Source: Saksenaea vasiformis B4078 (taxonomy: Eukaryota; Mucoromycota; Mucoromycetes; Mucorales; Saksenaeaceae). Taken from it: a DNA stretch of 64,000 nt. Of this stretch, positions 34,109 through 47,173 are shown one piece after another (positions within the stretch are counted from its first letter, which is position 1; every line of letters begins with the position of its first letter). Where the stretch lies: contig JNDT01002297.1 in NCBI GenBank assembly GCA_000697055.1, positions 1 through 64,000 on the forward strand. Direction: 5' to 3'. The position numbers and the translations under genes are program-made. Below the pieces are notes generated by a model. That model saw nothing but the letters and a program-made list of their open reading frames with translations, was not told the origin of the DNA and made no database searches.

Positions 34109-37100
34109 TTGATGGACGCAAAATTTATTTAAAGTAGTGTAAAAAGTAATTCAATAAACAGTATTTGATTGATTACCCTTCCACACAGTTCTGATGGATT
34201 TCAGCGTTCGAAGTTTTTGGGTGTCCAAGAGGACTCCTTGGGTGTCCGAAATAACGTCCACCATAAAATTTTTACAAATTCCAATATCTGTCTCAGGCGG
34301 CCTAAAAGTCTCAGGAACATGTAGACCAGAGATTTACACTTGCTAACTTGCCATAGTGCAATATTACGAGCTGTCGGCAAGCAGCTGCTACTATATTGGT
34401 TTTTCTTTCTCCATGGTAATCATTTTCGGCACTACATTGGTTTCTGTTTCTCCACGATAATCGTTTCCCACTTGCCTCTGTTGAACCCAGCATACAAAGT
34501 GACTGTCGCTGAATCAATGATAACGTGGGAAGATGTAGGTACGCCTTCTCTTCATAAGCTACGTTCTACAGTGACAGCGAGCCCATTTCTGCTGCAGACC
34601 GTTTGCAGTACTCTTTATTGTCGTTGTCATCCAGAATTATGCACCGAGAATACCTCTTTTCTAATATTCAGGAAGGCCCAGAGATTCCCGCATAAAAGCG
34701 GAAGGACGAATGTTGAGCACGCAGTACTTGAACTCAAGTTTATCTCTTTTTTCTTTGTTCTGTCCACTGTCAACTGACACACTAGTTATGGTTCTAACTT
34801 CAGCCCTGCCCCATATAGAAAGAAGCCGCAACTGTCCTCGACAAAAAACATGAGGGACAGGCCGGGGCACATATCCTGACGTCCGAACCGCAAATTTGTT
34901 TGTATCATGTAACACAGATCCCTGGCGCACGCAAGGCTGGTATCGAGCGTGTGGCAGTTTCCAAAATGCCGGGACTCCTCTTCCATGGCGTTTCTTAATA
35001 TTCAGATTGCCATCTCCTCACTAAGCAATCATTGACGAGGATTGCACGATGTCATCATTATTTAGTAGGAGTCCCTCTCAAGCGTACATTTAGACATTCT
35101 TGTTAACCATGTGTTGTGGGGAAACGTAATGTTCCGATGAAGTAGACGACGATAAGAAACAGTCCTTTGCAGCGGCGGCCGAGTCGGCTGGTGTTCGTCC
35201 CAGTGGGAAAATACCAATAGACGCCTCTTATCATAACGTTTCATAAGAATTAATGTTTGAGTAAAGATATATGTCGCAATCGTGATAGGCTGGTATTATG
35301 TACTGGTAACTGAGGCTGGTGCAACGACCGAAATGGGAGGTCACCTGCGACGTGAAGAAAACATTGTGGTACACTCGCATGCAAGACGCCCACAAGTTAC
35401 CAACGAGCGTTGCAGCACAAATGAGTTCCGTATCCCGTCTGAATCCTATCCTACCCCAAATTGAAAATTGATGAACAAGATGAAACGTGGTCCTTTTGGA
35501 TATGCGAACCCGACCGCCCCCAGCTTGAAACTAAGTTACGCCCTAGGAGAACGCGAAACCAACGCCGCCAGGAACGCTGCTCTTTGCCGACTCAGGCGCC
35601 CTTTTTCGCCAAAAATAGCGGAAGGTTTTACCGCTTTCCCGCCAAAACTTTCAACAGGGACTATTTGTTAGACAATATGGGTTGCTCTGTAAGACGAAGG
35701 AGAAGTGCTCCGATCGCCTTTGAGGAGCCTGCCTAGTATATCAAGTTAGATATGACGGAATTCGATCCCAGTCCCTGACACATAACGTGGGAGTCAAGTC
35801 ATGCCAACATCATAAGAAAAGAAAACGAATAGAACCTATCTGACGTGGCTTGACCTGATTTTTAGGCGAGCATGCGAGATCTAGATAGATACATGATGCA
35901 ACGACGCGTTAAAGTTGTTGTAAATGGAATAAATAATGGGTGCAAGCCATTATGTTTTTTAACGCTAATTGCGAATTACTAACGTCAGGCTTTGTTATCT
36001 GCAATGCAAGGATTCTTCTCGAAACGTGAGGGATTTTCGCGTTTCTAAATACGAACTACACATTGCTTTAATTAAGACCCATGCGGTAAAAGGGACATGG
36101 AACGTTACTTTACCTTTTTAGGCTGGTAGTATCGGTCATGTTTGACAGCGTCCTGATATGCATACAAAGATGGCAAGTAGTTTATGAAATATTTTGCTCA
36201 TGTCGGCTATTCAACAAGCTACAGCAAAGAAAAAAAAAGGCGGCTTCTTGTATATACCCAGACCTTCAGGGATATACAGCTACGGTTAGTTGAAGCACTA
36301 TGTGGGGCACACGTATCATGGTCTCATGACTCTGCTATGTGCACAGCAAGCAACAATGAATATATTTTATTGATATGGAGTTTATCCAATCAAGAAATCA
36401 ACAGCAAAATCTAGATAAACTATTCCGAAGAAACGGTTCACAAAACTCGATCGTTCGGAGCACGGCAACTACTCCATTTCCATCGACAGAAACGGCCAAG
36501 ACATAAAACGTTTTCCTCGGGCTTTCAGATTCCCTTCCATAAAAGAGTCATAGTTTATGTCTGGTAGTATGCATGCATGCTTACCTTATGACGCCCCTAC
36601 CTAACGTCATTCTCTTTGGGAGAGTGAGGCTAATGAGAATGTCCGTCCTGCTGAAACGATTGCCACGGAAAAAAATAAAAATAAAAATAAAAAGCATGGA
36701 GCTACTTGCATGGCTTCTGCAGATACCATCTGATAGTTCTTTTAGAGTCTAAGTTGCATACTCAATGGAGATTCTGCAGCAGGAAGCAGCAGCAGTGGAA
36801 CCAAAGCGATGGCAAGACGCTAAATCTTAATGGGACAAGGGCATAAAACGTGCATGTCAACCTTCTTTTGTAATCAAGCATTCCTGGAACAATCTTTCTG
36901 GCATTGTAATCCCAAATTAGGGACTTCCGTAAAAGTGATTGAAGGAGATGCAGATCACTGGTGGCTCCATTATGCCGGTTTATCCGACTCGTCCATAAAA
37001 CGAGACTACGTTATTATTTTGTTTACAAAAACAAATTTTACCGAGGAACGTATGCTTGTTTCAGATTTTAACCAAGAAAAAATAATGCATTAAGAAACTG

Positions 37101-37232
37101 ATCATGAATGCAGGACAGGAACAAGGTGCAACCGTTCTTCCCTTGTTCTTCGAAGAGAGCAGTCACGTCTAAAAAATTGCGGGTTTTTCTCAGTCTGTTC
37201 CAGGTGGAAGTTGTCCTCTTCATTGTGAACTC

Positions 37233-37605
37233 ATGGCCGCCCCAGCACCGGCGAGACTTGCGCAGCTTGCGCAATTGTCATGCAAGATCTTCCAAAATGT
37301 TTACAACCCGACAGCAGCACGAACTGGAAACAAAATTCTTCGAGAACGTCTGCTTGGACCCACGATGACTCAGTACCATCCTCAAAAGCTGGTGCATTTC
37401 CGTGACATTAAAGCTTTGTATCCTTCGCTTGGCCTGATTGACATGGACGAGAAAGAACGTCTTGACGAAATCGCAAGAAGAAAGAGAAGAGGAAAGGGTG
37501 CACCAAAGAAGGGTAAGGCTGTCATTTGTTCTTTGTTTTCTTTGCTCATCACGTGGGTAAAATCACTTAGGCCAGGGCAAGCGTGCCTCCAACAAGCGGA
37601 AGTAA
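37233..37605 (+). CDS. Mitochondrial small-subunit ribosomal protein mS33
   Basis: Exons 37233-37512 and 37571-37605, 104 residues, one 58-nt intron. The protein opens MAAPAPARLAQLAQLSCKIF and contains NPTAARTGNKILRERLLGP, YHPQKLVHFRDI and DEIARRKRRGKGAPKKG, ending GQGKRASNKRK. This order, length and basic tail fit mS33 (MRPS33/Rsm27). It works in the small subunit of the mitochondrial ribosome. The start is the ATG that gives the full family length. Confidence 0.88.
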
Positions 37606-37734
37606 ATTTGTATATAGAACATGTTCATCGAAATTTCGTAATAAAGCTAATAGAAAGGCGAATGTTGAACGTACAATGGTTTCAATCTTTACAGTGTTCG
37701 ATACACCCATGACACAAGGGATGGAAGAGAGTGT

Positions 37735-37790
37735 GTGTCTGTAGAGGTGCGTATGTGTGTTTGTGTGTTTGTGTGTGTATGGCATACGTC
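37735..37790. repeat. (GT)n-rich microsatellite
   Basis: An imperfect GTGTGT/TGTGTT run followed by a purine-rich tract, in the space between convergent mS33 and the PAS/GATA gene. Confidence 0.7.
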
Positions 37791-37917
37791 GTCTGAGGGA
37801 AGGAAAAAAAAAAGAAAAAGAAGACAGAAAGAGCGGAGAAAAACATACAGGGTACAAAAAGGAATGAATGGGCAGTGTTAGTTTAACATACAACAAATAA
37901 TGAACAAGTAGTTTTCT

Positions 37918-39799
37918 TCAAGCACAATGCGATCTCTGCCGAACGCATCCTGAACGTCCGCCGTACCTATTCCATTTACCACGTGCATGGTCTGTTATGG
38001 CGAATGCTCGTTCTTGTTTTGCCAAGAGACGAGAATATCGTAGACCGCAGGCGTTGCATAGCCTAATTCGAAATTAGCCAAATCGAATGATCCAGAGAAA
38101 ATAAAAAAGTGCCTTACGTCTTGTGTCCACTAGGACCTCGTCGCCATTCGGGACTACTTTCTGTGTTACAGTTTTCGCATCGTTTTGGTGATCGCGTTAG
38201 ATTAGCATGTGAGGTGCGCATCGGTCTTTCAGGAGGTGAAGGGCCCTCAGGTAACAGTTTGTTTTTTCCGGGGAATAACGTGTCATTATATATCGTATTA
38301 TGTTTTGCATAAAAAGGTGGGTTGCAGGGCTGATTTAATCGGGTTCCTGCCATGAGGTACCTGTGTTCTTGCAGTAGTGGAGGGAAGTCGTTGTTGACCG
38401 TGTTCGGTGAAGGAGAGTTTGTGGGATGGAATGCGGAACGAAGGGACGGCCTGGTCCTAGACACGAATACGTATTAGGGCTATCGATTCCTTTCCGTCTG
38501 CATTTTTTTTTTTTTTTTACCCTGCATCCGTTGTATCGGTACTTGTAACATCGGAAATACAGTGCATGTAATGTTGATAGGGACGCAGGTCCGATGTTCT
38601 CTTGCGTTGGATTCCCGTGACTTGAAACAAACCAAACGCAACCATGCCATACGGCACGATGATCTTTTCAAAACGACACATGCCATAAGTTTGGAGAGGG
38701 AGCGTCGAGCTCGAGTGAAAATGTTGTGTGCATGCAATGTCGTTTGGAAGACTGTCATTGGTAGTGTGTACTCCTCTGCGGCTCATCTCCTGAGTAAAGT
38801 CGATGGCTAAGTCGGAAAGTTGTTCACGCACAGGTGATTCAGACGGGTGGACTGCAATGGATGAAGCGATAGAAGAAGGAAGTTGATCAATACTTTGCTG
38901 GGGTGGCCACGAAGCGATCAATTGACGAGTAGACGTATTGCGAATCTGAAAAACACGCAATGGTTCGTTTTCTGGATAGGATAAAGCAGGCGATTTTTCC
39001 GGCGCATGTTGTTGTACAATATCCATGATGGCTGATACATCCTGCGAATGTTAGTCAGCCAAATCGCGATACAATGATTTGATTTTTTTGCTTTTTTCTT
39101 TGCACGATTCTACCTCAGGATGAAAGGTCCTTTCTCCGCATAGCATAGTTTGTGGGTTTTGAATGTGATCTAAGCGAGAGAGAAAGAAAAAGAGAAAGAG
39201 AGAGAAAAAGTCAGTGGTTGGTTGCGTGGGTTTCTCTTTTTTCCTTCAATTTACCTCCGTCTCGGTGGAAAAATGCCAAGATGATGTTTTCAGTAGCAGT
39301 GTACATGACGACGTCGACTACCGTCCATTCGCTTACATGATGGTTTATCATAGTAGCCTGATAGTGAACCATTACTAAACTTTCTGTTCTCTTTTTTTCC
39401 TCTTAGAATTGTTTCTATGCCTACGTAATTATCTACATTGCTTTGACTTGTGCATTCTTGTTCGTCCTGGCCAGCAATCTTTTCCCATGTAAGAAGACGA
39501 CACCTGAACGGAGAAAAAAAAATAAGTTTTTATGTCGTCCGATTTTTTTTCTCTTTTTTTACTACTTACCTTGTCACTGCAGCAGCAAGGGTATTCACTC
39601 GTACAAAATTTGACAAATCGGCCTTGGCGGGTTCTAACTCGTCTGGATGGATGAAGTCGAATAGTGATCTCTCAACTAAGAGATCCTGTAAATATTTGCC
39701 GTTAATGCAGCGCTGAGAAACGGACGTAGAGAGATAAAGAAATCGAAGGTCGTCAAATGACAATAACGCCCAGAAACATGGAGGAAAGAATGGAATCAT
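37918..39799 (-). CDS. White-collar-2-like PAS and GATA protein
   Basis: Minus-strand exons 39799-39570, 39503-39425, 39357-39255, 39169-39114, 39041-38521, 38456-38118 and 38062-37918, 490 residues, all in phase. The N-terminus looks like a PAS fold (SFDDLRFLYLSTSVSQ, then SLFDFIHPDELEPAKADL, and a late strand TENIILAFFHRDG). The C-terminus is a GATA zinc finger, CENC (423-426), 18 residues, CNAC (445-448), with SSPEWRRGPSG between. The CX2C-X18-CX2C finger plus one PAS is the White-collar-2 arrangement; WC-2 partners flavin-binding WC-1 photoreceptors in blue-light transcription. Mucorales have several such genes and GATA/PAS relatives, so the precise orthologue is open. The last exon after the finger is short and the end is less certain. 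The first exon may not be the true start. Confidence 0.72.
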
Positions 39800-42700
39800 A
39801 TTTCAAACATTAATGATAGGAAAAAAAACCAGCTGCTTTAGTTAGCAATACACGCGTGAAGAAAAGGATAGCTTACTGATGATACGCAGAGAATGAGTGA
39901 TATCGAAGTAGGTAGCGAGATATATATATATGTATATATATAAAGAGGCAACTACGGTAATGAATGGAAAGTTTTTCTTTCTTCTTTTCTTTCTTTTTTT
40001 TTGTTTTACGTTTTGTGTAAAGAAAAGAAAAAAAAGAAGAAAAAAGGGTGCGTGCGTGCGTGTGTGCGTGTGTGTGTGAAGCGTATTTCCAAAGAAAAGA
40101 AGCGTGACAGGACATATTTATATTTCTCACCTAGAACAAAATAGACGACTGTGCGTGTGTCCGTTAAATTGTGCTTTTGTTTGAACCTGACGCGTGGCAG
40201 GATTATCTACACGTTTAGATCATAACAGAAAAAAAAATAGATTATTGTGCATACTGTAGCTTCTAGTCCCTTTCATCTTCAAAACAAAATAGCATTAACT
40301 AGATATCTTCTTTGTTTTTTGGTTTCAAAAGATCGAAGAAAAACGGCGCTATGTTACATTACACAAAGTTAAGTCTATTTGGATGACAAACAAGCTGGCT
40401 TCCCTTCGTAATTATAGTGTTTTTTTTTTCTAATAACCGGCCAGCATGTGATACGACCGCTGAAAGTATTGCAGCACTTGTCGGAGCTGTAGACTTTTTT
40501 TTTTTTACGCGGAGTCTCTGTTCCCTAGCCTAGACATTAGATCGCCATGTAAAGCGTTCCTTCCTCTAACCAATTCCAAGCTATCACCATGACAGCAAAA
40601 GGCCGTCGGCAGTGAATTTTTCTTTCGGAGCTTTTGTCCGCCCTGTTTGATTGTGCACCACAAGGTCTATTTTAGTGTCCAACAAAACCGGATAGCCGGA
40701 TACCTGGATAGCTAAATGTTTTAGTACTCGATCATCATTATTCGATATTAGAACGATTACCTCTTATGCAAGGCCTCTCCTGCATTTTTCTGCGACATAT
40801 ATAACGGTCAATCGGCTTAAAGAAATGCCATCCAATCTGATGCGTTTTTTTTTTCAATGATAGCCTTGCGATATTAAACGCCCTCCCCCTAATTTTTTTT
40901 TTGGGAATGGAATTCGGATACGTTGTTTAAATGGTTACCTGATACACAAATTATGGAGAATTCTCGGTCCCTCTTCTGACTTTAAAGAAAAAAGCCGCTT
41001 GTTTCCTCTTGCCTTAATTTCTCACAGTCATGACGACTTGACTGCATGCGATAACAAGTAGCTAGAAATTAGGTTGTTGTCGATATTTATAATTACATGT
41101 TGTATGCTACCCTATCGAGGAGAGAAATTAAGTCACGCTTTTCATTTCATTTCTATTGTCGCATGTTGTGCGCCTCCGTTCCTCTATCTGAAGTATCGTA
41201 GACGTATCTATTGTCGCTCAAGGCCACACACATCAACCCGATCTCCGATGCACGCTGTAATTGATTTGCTATAGCGTATGGACTGTTTGTTCCTTTAGTG
41301 TAGTTATCGGAACGAATGTGTAAGACTCAATCCAGCAATGGTAGCGTAACAATGCATTAAGGTAGACAAGTAAAAAAAAAAAAAAAAAGAGCAGATGCCA
41401 GATCTTCTCGTCGATCCTTGCTGCAGTATGGGCTTAAATCTGTTTTTTTTTTAAAAAAAAAGGAAGTGAGCCCCTTATGTAGAAGCTTGCATTGCATTGT
41501 ACTCCCTTCATCTTTTCTAATCTCGTGCCGATTTTCGGCTTCAGTCTAACTTCCTAAAATATTTGTCTAGCAAGTTTTATCTATATATATGGATGTAACT
41601 TTTCGTAAAGTTATTTGCCCGTGTATCATTTTGTTTGGATACTATAAATCGAGCAGATGTCGCGAAAGAATGGAATCTAACAATCAAATGCGGTTATTAC
41701 TTGCTGTCTAAGACACATGCCCTCGAAGTAACAAGATTCGCAAATCTGATATGATGCTAATTGAACAAATTCTTTAAATACAGGGTTCTCTGTAGTCTAA
41801 CTAGATCAATTAAAGTAAAAGTCAGCATTTGCACTTTCCATATCCTTCTTGCTTGCAGCAAGTCAGTCAAAGTTGATCTGGTGTCCCATTCGGTAGAATA
41901 TTCTGTCTCTTTTTCCCTTAAAAACTCAGATAACATGATCGTTGCGTATTTATGACATGAGGAATTCTTTCATTAGCTATGGCGGATGAATCCTTCGATC
42001 AACAGTACATTGGGCCATTTCCAGCTGGTTAATAAAGTTTACGCCCTGTAGATTGCGTAATAAGCTTGTTCTCTAAAGTGAACCTTATGTCGCAAATCCT
42101 TTTTTAAGCTCATGTCATTAATTGGATGCGTAGTAATGTGCCCTATTTAATCCACGTATTCTTGATGTTTCATACTGTGAAAAAAAAACATAAAATAAAA
42201 TAAAATAAAAATAAGACATGTCCCCCCAAAAAAAACTCGGTCCTTTTTTCTGTTACCCAGGCAGCAAAAGAGCGAAGAAAAAGAAGGGGCATGGAACTGC
42301 ATTGAATACTAAAGTGACGAACACACATCGTTGTCATGCAATAGCGCGAACGATTTAAACTTTCGGGGAGTGCCGATGTACCGAAGAGAGGATGGGGAAG
42401 ATGAGGCAACGCCCCTTCCTGAGTTTAGGTCTGTTTCTTGTTTCATAATACATATATATATAAAATCGATCGGCGGCTTCCGAATATTCCACTTTTGTTA
42501 CCGTTTGTGCTTCGTCGGACAAAGGCGGGGCGTTGTAGCGTTTCCATAGCTTGACGTTTGACACGCCCAAAACGAAGCTGTCCATTGTTTAATACTATGT
42601 TGGTCTTTTGGAGTAGACCACTCCTCTTGTTCAATCATTTACTATCTTTTCTTTTTGTGCATCTTGTCAAGGTCTCACATATGATTACGTCTTGTACAAC

Positions 42701-43081
42701 ACGCTTATTTTAAAAGTTGCCCTGTGCGTCGGAGCTATGCCTTTATTACATGAAAATAAAAAAAAACGCATTGAGTCCAGAAGAGCAGTTGCGAAGCTGA
42801 CTTTTTTCCGATTGGAATTTGATATAGAAGCAATTAGAAGAGAGAGAGAGAACGCGCGCTATTCAGAAGAGAGATACCATACTAAGCCTTCTACCTCAAC
42901 GACCCTGTGCACGCTGTAACACCATAGCCGTCATCAATTCGGCTGACGCATTGATTAGTCCGGGGGCAAAGTTTACCCATACCCACAAATCACGTTGCTT
43001 GCCAGCGTCTACCATGTCCCACACGCCATCATCCCTGCAAACCTTCATTGGCTAACCTTTCTTTGCTGCCAACAGCACATA
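39800..43081. other. Intergenic, 3.3 kb, low complexity
   Basis: It contains TA runs (39920-39945), a GT-rich run (40048-40080), many A/T homopolymers of 8-16, and no recognisable coding region. The left side is the upstream region of the PAS/GATA gene, the right side that of the YTP1-like gene. Frames at 41074, 41761, 42331 and 42692 lack any motif. Confidence 0.5.
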
Positions 43082-44725
43082 ATGGACGACCATGACCATG
43101 CCCATGGACACAGCCATGACCTCGACCCTAGCGTTTTCAAATCAAGTGCTGCTACGGATGAACCAATAGGTTACATTATGTTACTTCACATTGTATTCAT
43201 GGTTGCAGGTACGACATGGAGCGGGACTGAGCATTCAAACGAATTAAGATATCTCTGCAGCTTTTGGATTTTTATATCCGCTAGGCATGGTTCTCGGCCT
43301 GGCCAAGAACAAGTGGCACGTACCTGTACAAATACTGGCCTCGGCGTGTTTTGTCGTAGGTTATTTTCTAGCTCACGCGCATGGAGGCCGCAACTATGTA
43401 GGTTAATGTGTTCGGAATGCAGTGTATCAATTTGACCAAAAATAGGAACCTCACATCGCCCATCGATGGTTTGCGCATATCGTTATCTGGTCAGTCATTG
43501 CACAATTTTCTCTTGGTGTGTACCTGAAACTCCACTGGGAGCGGGGGTTCCATGGCCGTATACGTCCGACAATGGTCGTAGTACATAAGGTCCTCGGCGC
43601 CGCAATTCCTGTCATTGGCTACACACAAATTGTTCTGGGAGTAATCGCAAGTCTGGGCTTTTGTTATGGAGGTAACAAGAAAAGAAGAAAAAGCAGACCG
43701 CTGATGATTTTGTGTGTGTGTGTGTGTGTGTGCGCTTCTTATCTATTAGAGGAGACAGGTCAATGTCTGGCTCATTTTATTATGGGTTCTTCGTTTGTGG
43801 CCTATGGTGTATTGTTGTTACTGTCCCTACGTGTAGGAGGTCCATGGCTTTTGCGAAGAGGTAAAAGCCAGGAATGGTATGACAGCTGGGTGATTATGCT
43901 GTGGGGCATAGTAAACACATTCACGGAACATCGGTAAGAAACGGCAAGCAATTGAAGAACAGGACGCGCACAAATTTACAAATATATTAACCAAAGACAG
44001 GTGGGGACGACCGTGGAATCATGGCGACTACCAGCACACATCCATGGGCATTATTTGGTGGGTATTTGGTATGGCGGGTGTCTTTTTCAGTTCGCACGGT
44101 CGCCGTACAGTAATACCTGCGGTTCTAATCATACTGACGGCGGTTTCATTCCAAGTAAGCATGTATAGTCTGGTTAACTGGTCTCCCACTGACACCCACT
44201 TGCCAGGGTCACGCGCAGCATGTACCTAACAGCGTCCAAATTCATTCTTACTTTGGCTATCTGTTGATGGCAGGTGGTGTCACTCGTATCATTGAAATTT
44301 GTTTTGTCTGGAAGGAAGGCGACTTTAAGATCACGCCCTGGCAGTATCTTCCGCCCATGGTACGCCATCTGTAACCTGACGATTCACGGCACTCACTTGT
44401 ATACTAGACATTGGTCATGGCGGGCGTTATGTTTATGGGCGCAACAGAAGAGCAGCTTATGCTGCTGAGTACGCTGAATATCGACGCAAGCTCCTACAGC
44501 AACATGCTTCTGGCCTTTGCGTTTGCCATCTTCCTTTTTGCCGCGGTTCTCATTTGCCTCTGGGAGAAACTGACTAACTACAGTGCAAATTCCGGATATG
44601 CGGAGGTGGCAAATGACCATACTGATTCTTTACATGCCGACACTGAATTTTTGGATGACGACGAGGAAGAAGGATACAGTGACGCTGTACCACTCAAGGC
44701 GACAAGAGCAAATGGTCATGTATAG
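43082..44725 (+). CDS. YTP1-like multispan membrane protein
   Basis: Exons 43082-43208, 43261-43397, 43446-43671, 43750-43933, 44001-44154, 44207-44359 and 44408-44725, 432 residues. A His/Asp-rich start (MDDHDHAHGHSHDLDPS) precedes about eight to ten membrane helices. Family blocks include FGFLYPLGMVLGLAKNKWHV, HIVIWSVIAQFSLGVYLKLH, VHKVLGAAIPVIGYTQIVLG, CLAHFIMGSSFVAYG and WGRPWNHGDYQHTSMG, as in fungal YTP1 and its DUF2427/DUF2433 relatives with a cytochrome-b561-like fold. The paired His residues in helices may bind heme; that is inference. The tail is acidic (FLDDDEEEGY). Most YTP1 proteins have a signal peptide; none was found in frame, so a short upstream exon may be missing (a good acceptor lies at about 43075). 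Confidence 0.82.
43711..43733. repeat. (GT)n microsatellite in an intron
   Basis: Twelve TG/GT units inside the third intron of the YTP1-like gene (43672-43749). Confidence 0.8.
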
Positions 44726-47173
44726 TGGTAGTTGACACCTTGTTCAGATATTATATATATATACCGACATAGATTTCTCTCTTGAAAACTTATGAATAAA
44801 AAAGCTCAAGGATCTAGCAGACGCATTTCAGAGTTTGTCATGAAGTGTGGGAGAGAAAGGAGCAAGAACACTGATGTCGCACTTCTTTTCTCTTGATCAT
44901 TGTGCAAAAACTGCGAACCGTAGCGCCGCTGAAGTACAGTAGTGAGATATCAAAAGCAGCGGAACCGCTTTCTACTGAACTAGCTTTCCCACAATGCCTT
45001 TCTTAACACCATATTCTCATAATATAAAGTGGATGTTGTAGAAGACTGGATTTTGCCTTGCGGTTAATACGGCAGACAACTAAATGTAAAATGGACATCT
45101 GCAATGCGGAGCTGGCATAAAAAATAACTAGGACATCAACGAAATGCGTAAGTTCATTGAAATAGGCCTATGCTGATATAAAGAAGCGGTTGTATGGTAA
45201 AGTAAAAACTCAGACTTCCAATGTGAAACTTAATTTGCTGCTCGTAGACCAATCTGTCTTGTTGGTATAAACAACCATATATATGCAGCAAACATACGTA
45301 TCTAGATCAACTCGTATGTCCAAATCAAATATATCCTTTTCAGGTTTGCTTCTGCCCTGTTGGCGAGGATCTTGGCCTTATCTATGGGAAAGCTCATTCT
45401 GAACCAGCATAATAAACGAACAGCAATGCTAACCATTTCTGGATCTCGTTGATTTGAGGTAATGTCTTGCCAGCGTATCTGGCTTGGGCACCCCCCCAAT
45501 TACATGGCATTTGCTTCCTTCGCGTGTAAATACAAGTCAGGACGATGGCTGTACCTACTCGTCGACGGAAGGGACCGGATCTTGTAGATTGACGTGTCAA
45601 CTTCTGCTTCCACCGTCGTTACTCTGCTTCAGCAAAATATGGCACTAAGGCCGACATGGCCCCTCAGGGAAAACAGTTCTTATTTCATCACACCCAGGGA
45701 AAGCCCTTTTGCTTTGGCGCTTATTGGGCTGTCCGGCCATAAATATGACACTGGTGATTGCATTCTCTATACATTGATAGCGGATAATCCCGTTCTGTAG
45801 ACCATAGATAGTATCATGATCTATTCAACGTTGTGGTTTTTACAAGCCGAACTGTGGTGCTGAGTTCATATAGTGTGTAAACTTAACAAAGCAAGTTCAA
45901 AAACTGTAACATATAACTCCGATGATTGAGTTCATAAATGTCCTGCGGTCGCGTTCCTTCATGCTTCTTTCGTAGTTTACTTTACGCGTTGAAAAGAAAG
46001 AATCTTCTATACTTTTTGGTTTATTACACTAAACGTGATACATGCTAAAACTGAGAGGAAATAGAGATTCATTCATCTTCATTCTGTGTACCAGGGCTAC
46101 TGATCGCGAAACCCGAGAAGTGGGCAAGGTAGCCTATTTTGAACTTCAGGAGAAGAGGAAACCCACGGGTTTGGTTCGCTATTTCTATTTTCTCCAAACC
46201 AAAGCGATTGGTGCTATATATAGCGAAGTAGATCAAACCTTTCATTTTACAACAGTGGGCTTATCATGTTTTAAGAGAGAGAGGTACGGTGGCTGTTTAT
46301 TATTATGTGTCCTTTTCGCCTTGCCGTAAAGACAGGTGTAGTGCGAGGGTCTGTGGCTGTAGTCTATTTTAAAGATCTAGACATCTTGTATAGATTACCA
46401 GGGACTCCGATATCGATCGTCGAGAGAACTTGGATTCTGATCTCCGCGCCGAAATGGTCGGTTTGTCACGAGGGATGTTAATTTTGTGTAATGTGAAGAT
46501 GTATCTATTTATTTATTTAAGTCCAAGGAACAAAACAGAGGTTCATGAGAAAAAGCACAAATTTTATAGTTGAAGGCTTGACAGATTACTTGGCATGCGT
46601 GAAACAGTGCTCCCTAAACTGTTATACTTGGTGCCAGCTTTTCTGCAGAAAGAAGCAGTTTTTTTTTTGGCCCGATCTTCTAATAATAAGTTAGCTCTTA
46701 TCAACGTTTCAACAACTAAGTATCAGTTTTTAATCTTATCCGTTAAAGGTGATAGTGTGTATGATCTTCAAATCGTACCACAACTCCCTAGTTGTCTGTA
46801 TTGTTTCCGAGATTCTCGATGGTATAACATTTTGTATTGACTGTTAATGTCTTCTAAGTACTTTGTAGTGATGTTATTCGTTCATGTACAGTGTGCATTT
46901 GAGCAATCAGCGGGATAAAAAGAAGTAAGCGGGTTTAAATTTACCGTGACGTTGGACGAACCACTAGAACCCATAATTAAGCAAGCCTTGGCAACCAAAA
47001 ATTCTGCATAGTTCCCCCGTTTCCTTTTTTTTTTTCCTTTCCTTTTGCCAACTCGACCTTCTTTTTCTTCCCTTCTTTTTCTTTTTCTTTTTTTACCTTT
47101 CCTTTTTGTGCGTGAGTGTTATTCTCCTTTCGTCTCCCATTTCCCTGGATTCTCCTTTTTCTTTCCTCTTGAA
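44726..47173. other. Intergenic, 2.4 kb
   Basis: It starts with a TATATATA run and an AATAAA (about 44796) after the YTP1-like stop. The remainder is unrecognised. The last 150 bp before the DUF726 ATG is a strong pyrimidine tract, typical of a fungal promoter and leader. Confidence 0.5.

Larger units (their letters stand above)
32663..37232. other. Gene-poor, repeat-rich stretch of 4.6 kb
   Basis: It contains the degenerate array at 33170-33560, the second hairpin-repeat copy at 33611-33650, a short inverted-repeat element at 34039-34108, and a 36-bp imperfect tandem duplication at about 34397-34470. Open frames at 35282-35736, 36184-36414 and 36830-37093 have no recognisable family or splice context. 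The last 150 bp is the mS33 upstream region. Confidence 0.5.

Noticed and set aside
35461..35736. Arg/Pro-rich overlapping plus-strand ORFs
   Set aside because: Two frames are open together in a slightly GC-richer patch; neither has a motif, intron signals or leader.
47045..47173. N-terminal extension of the DUF726 protein
   Set aside because: It would start at TTG and consists of a pyrimidine tract giving a Phe/Leu/Ser-rich peptide; the first ATG is at 47174.
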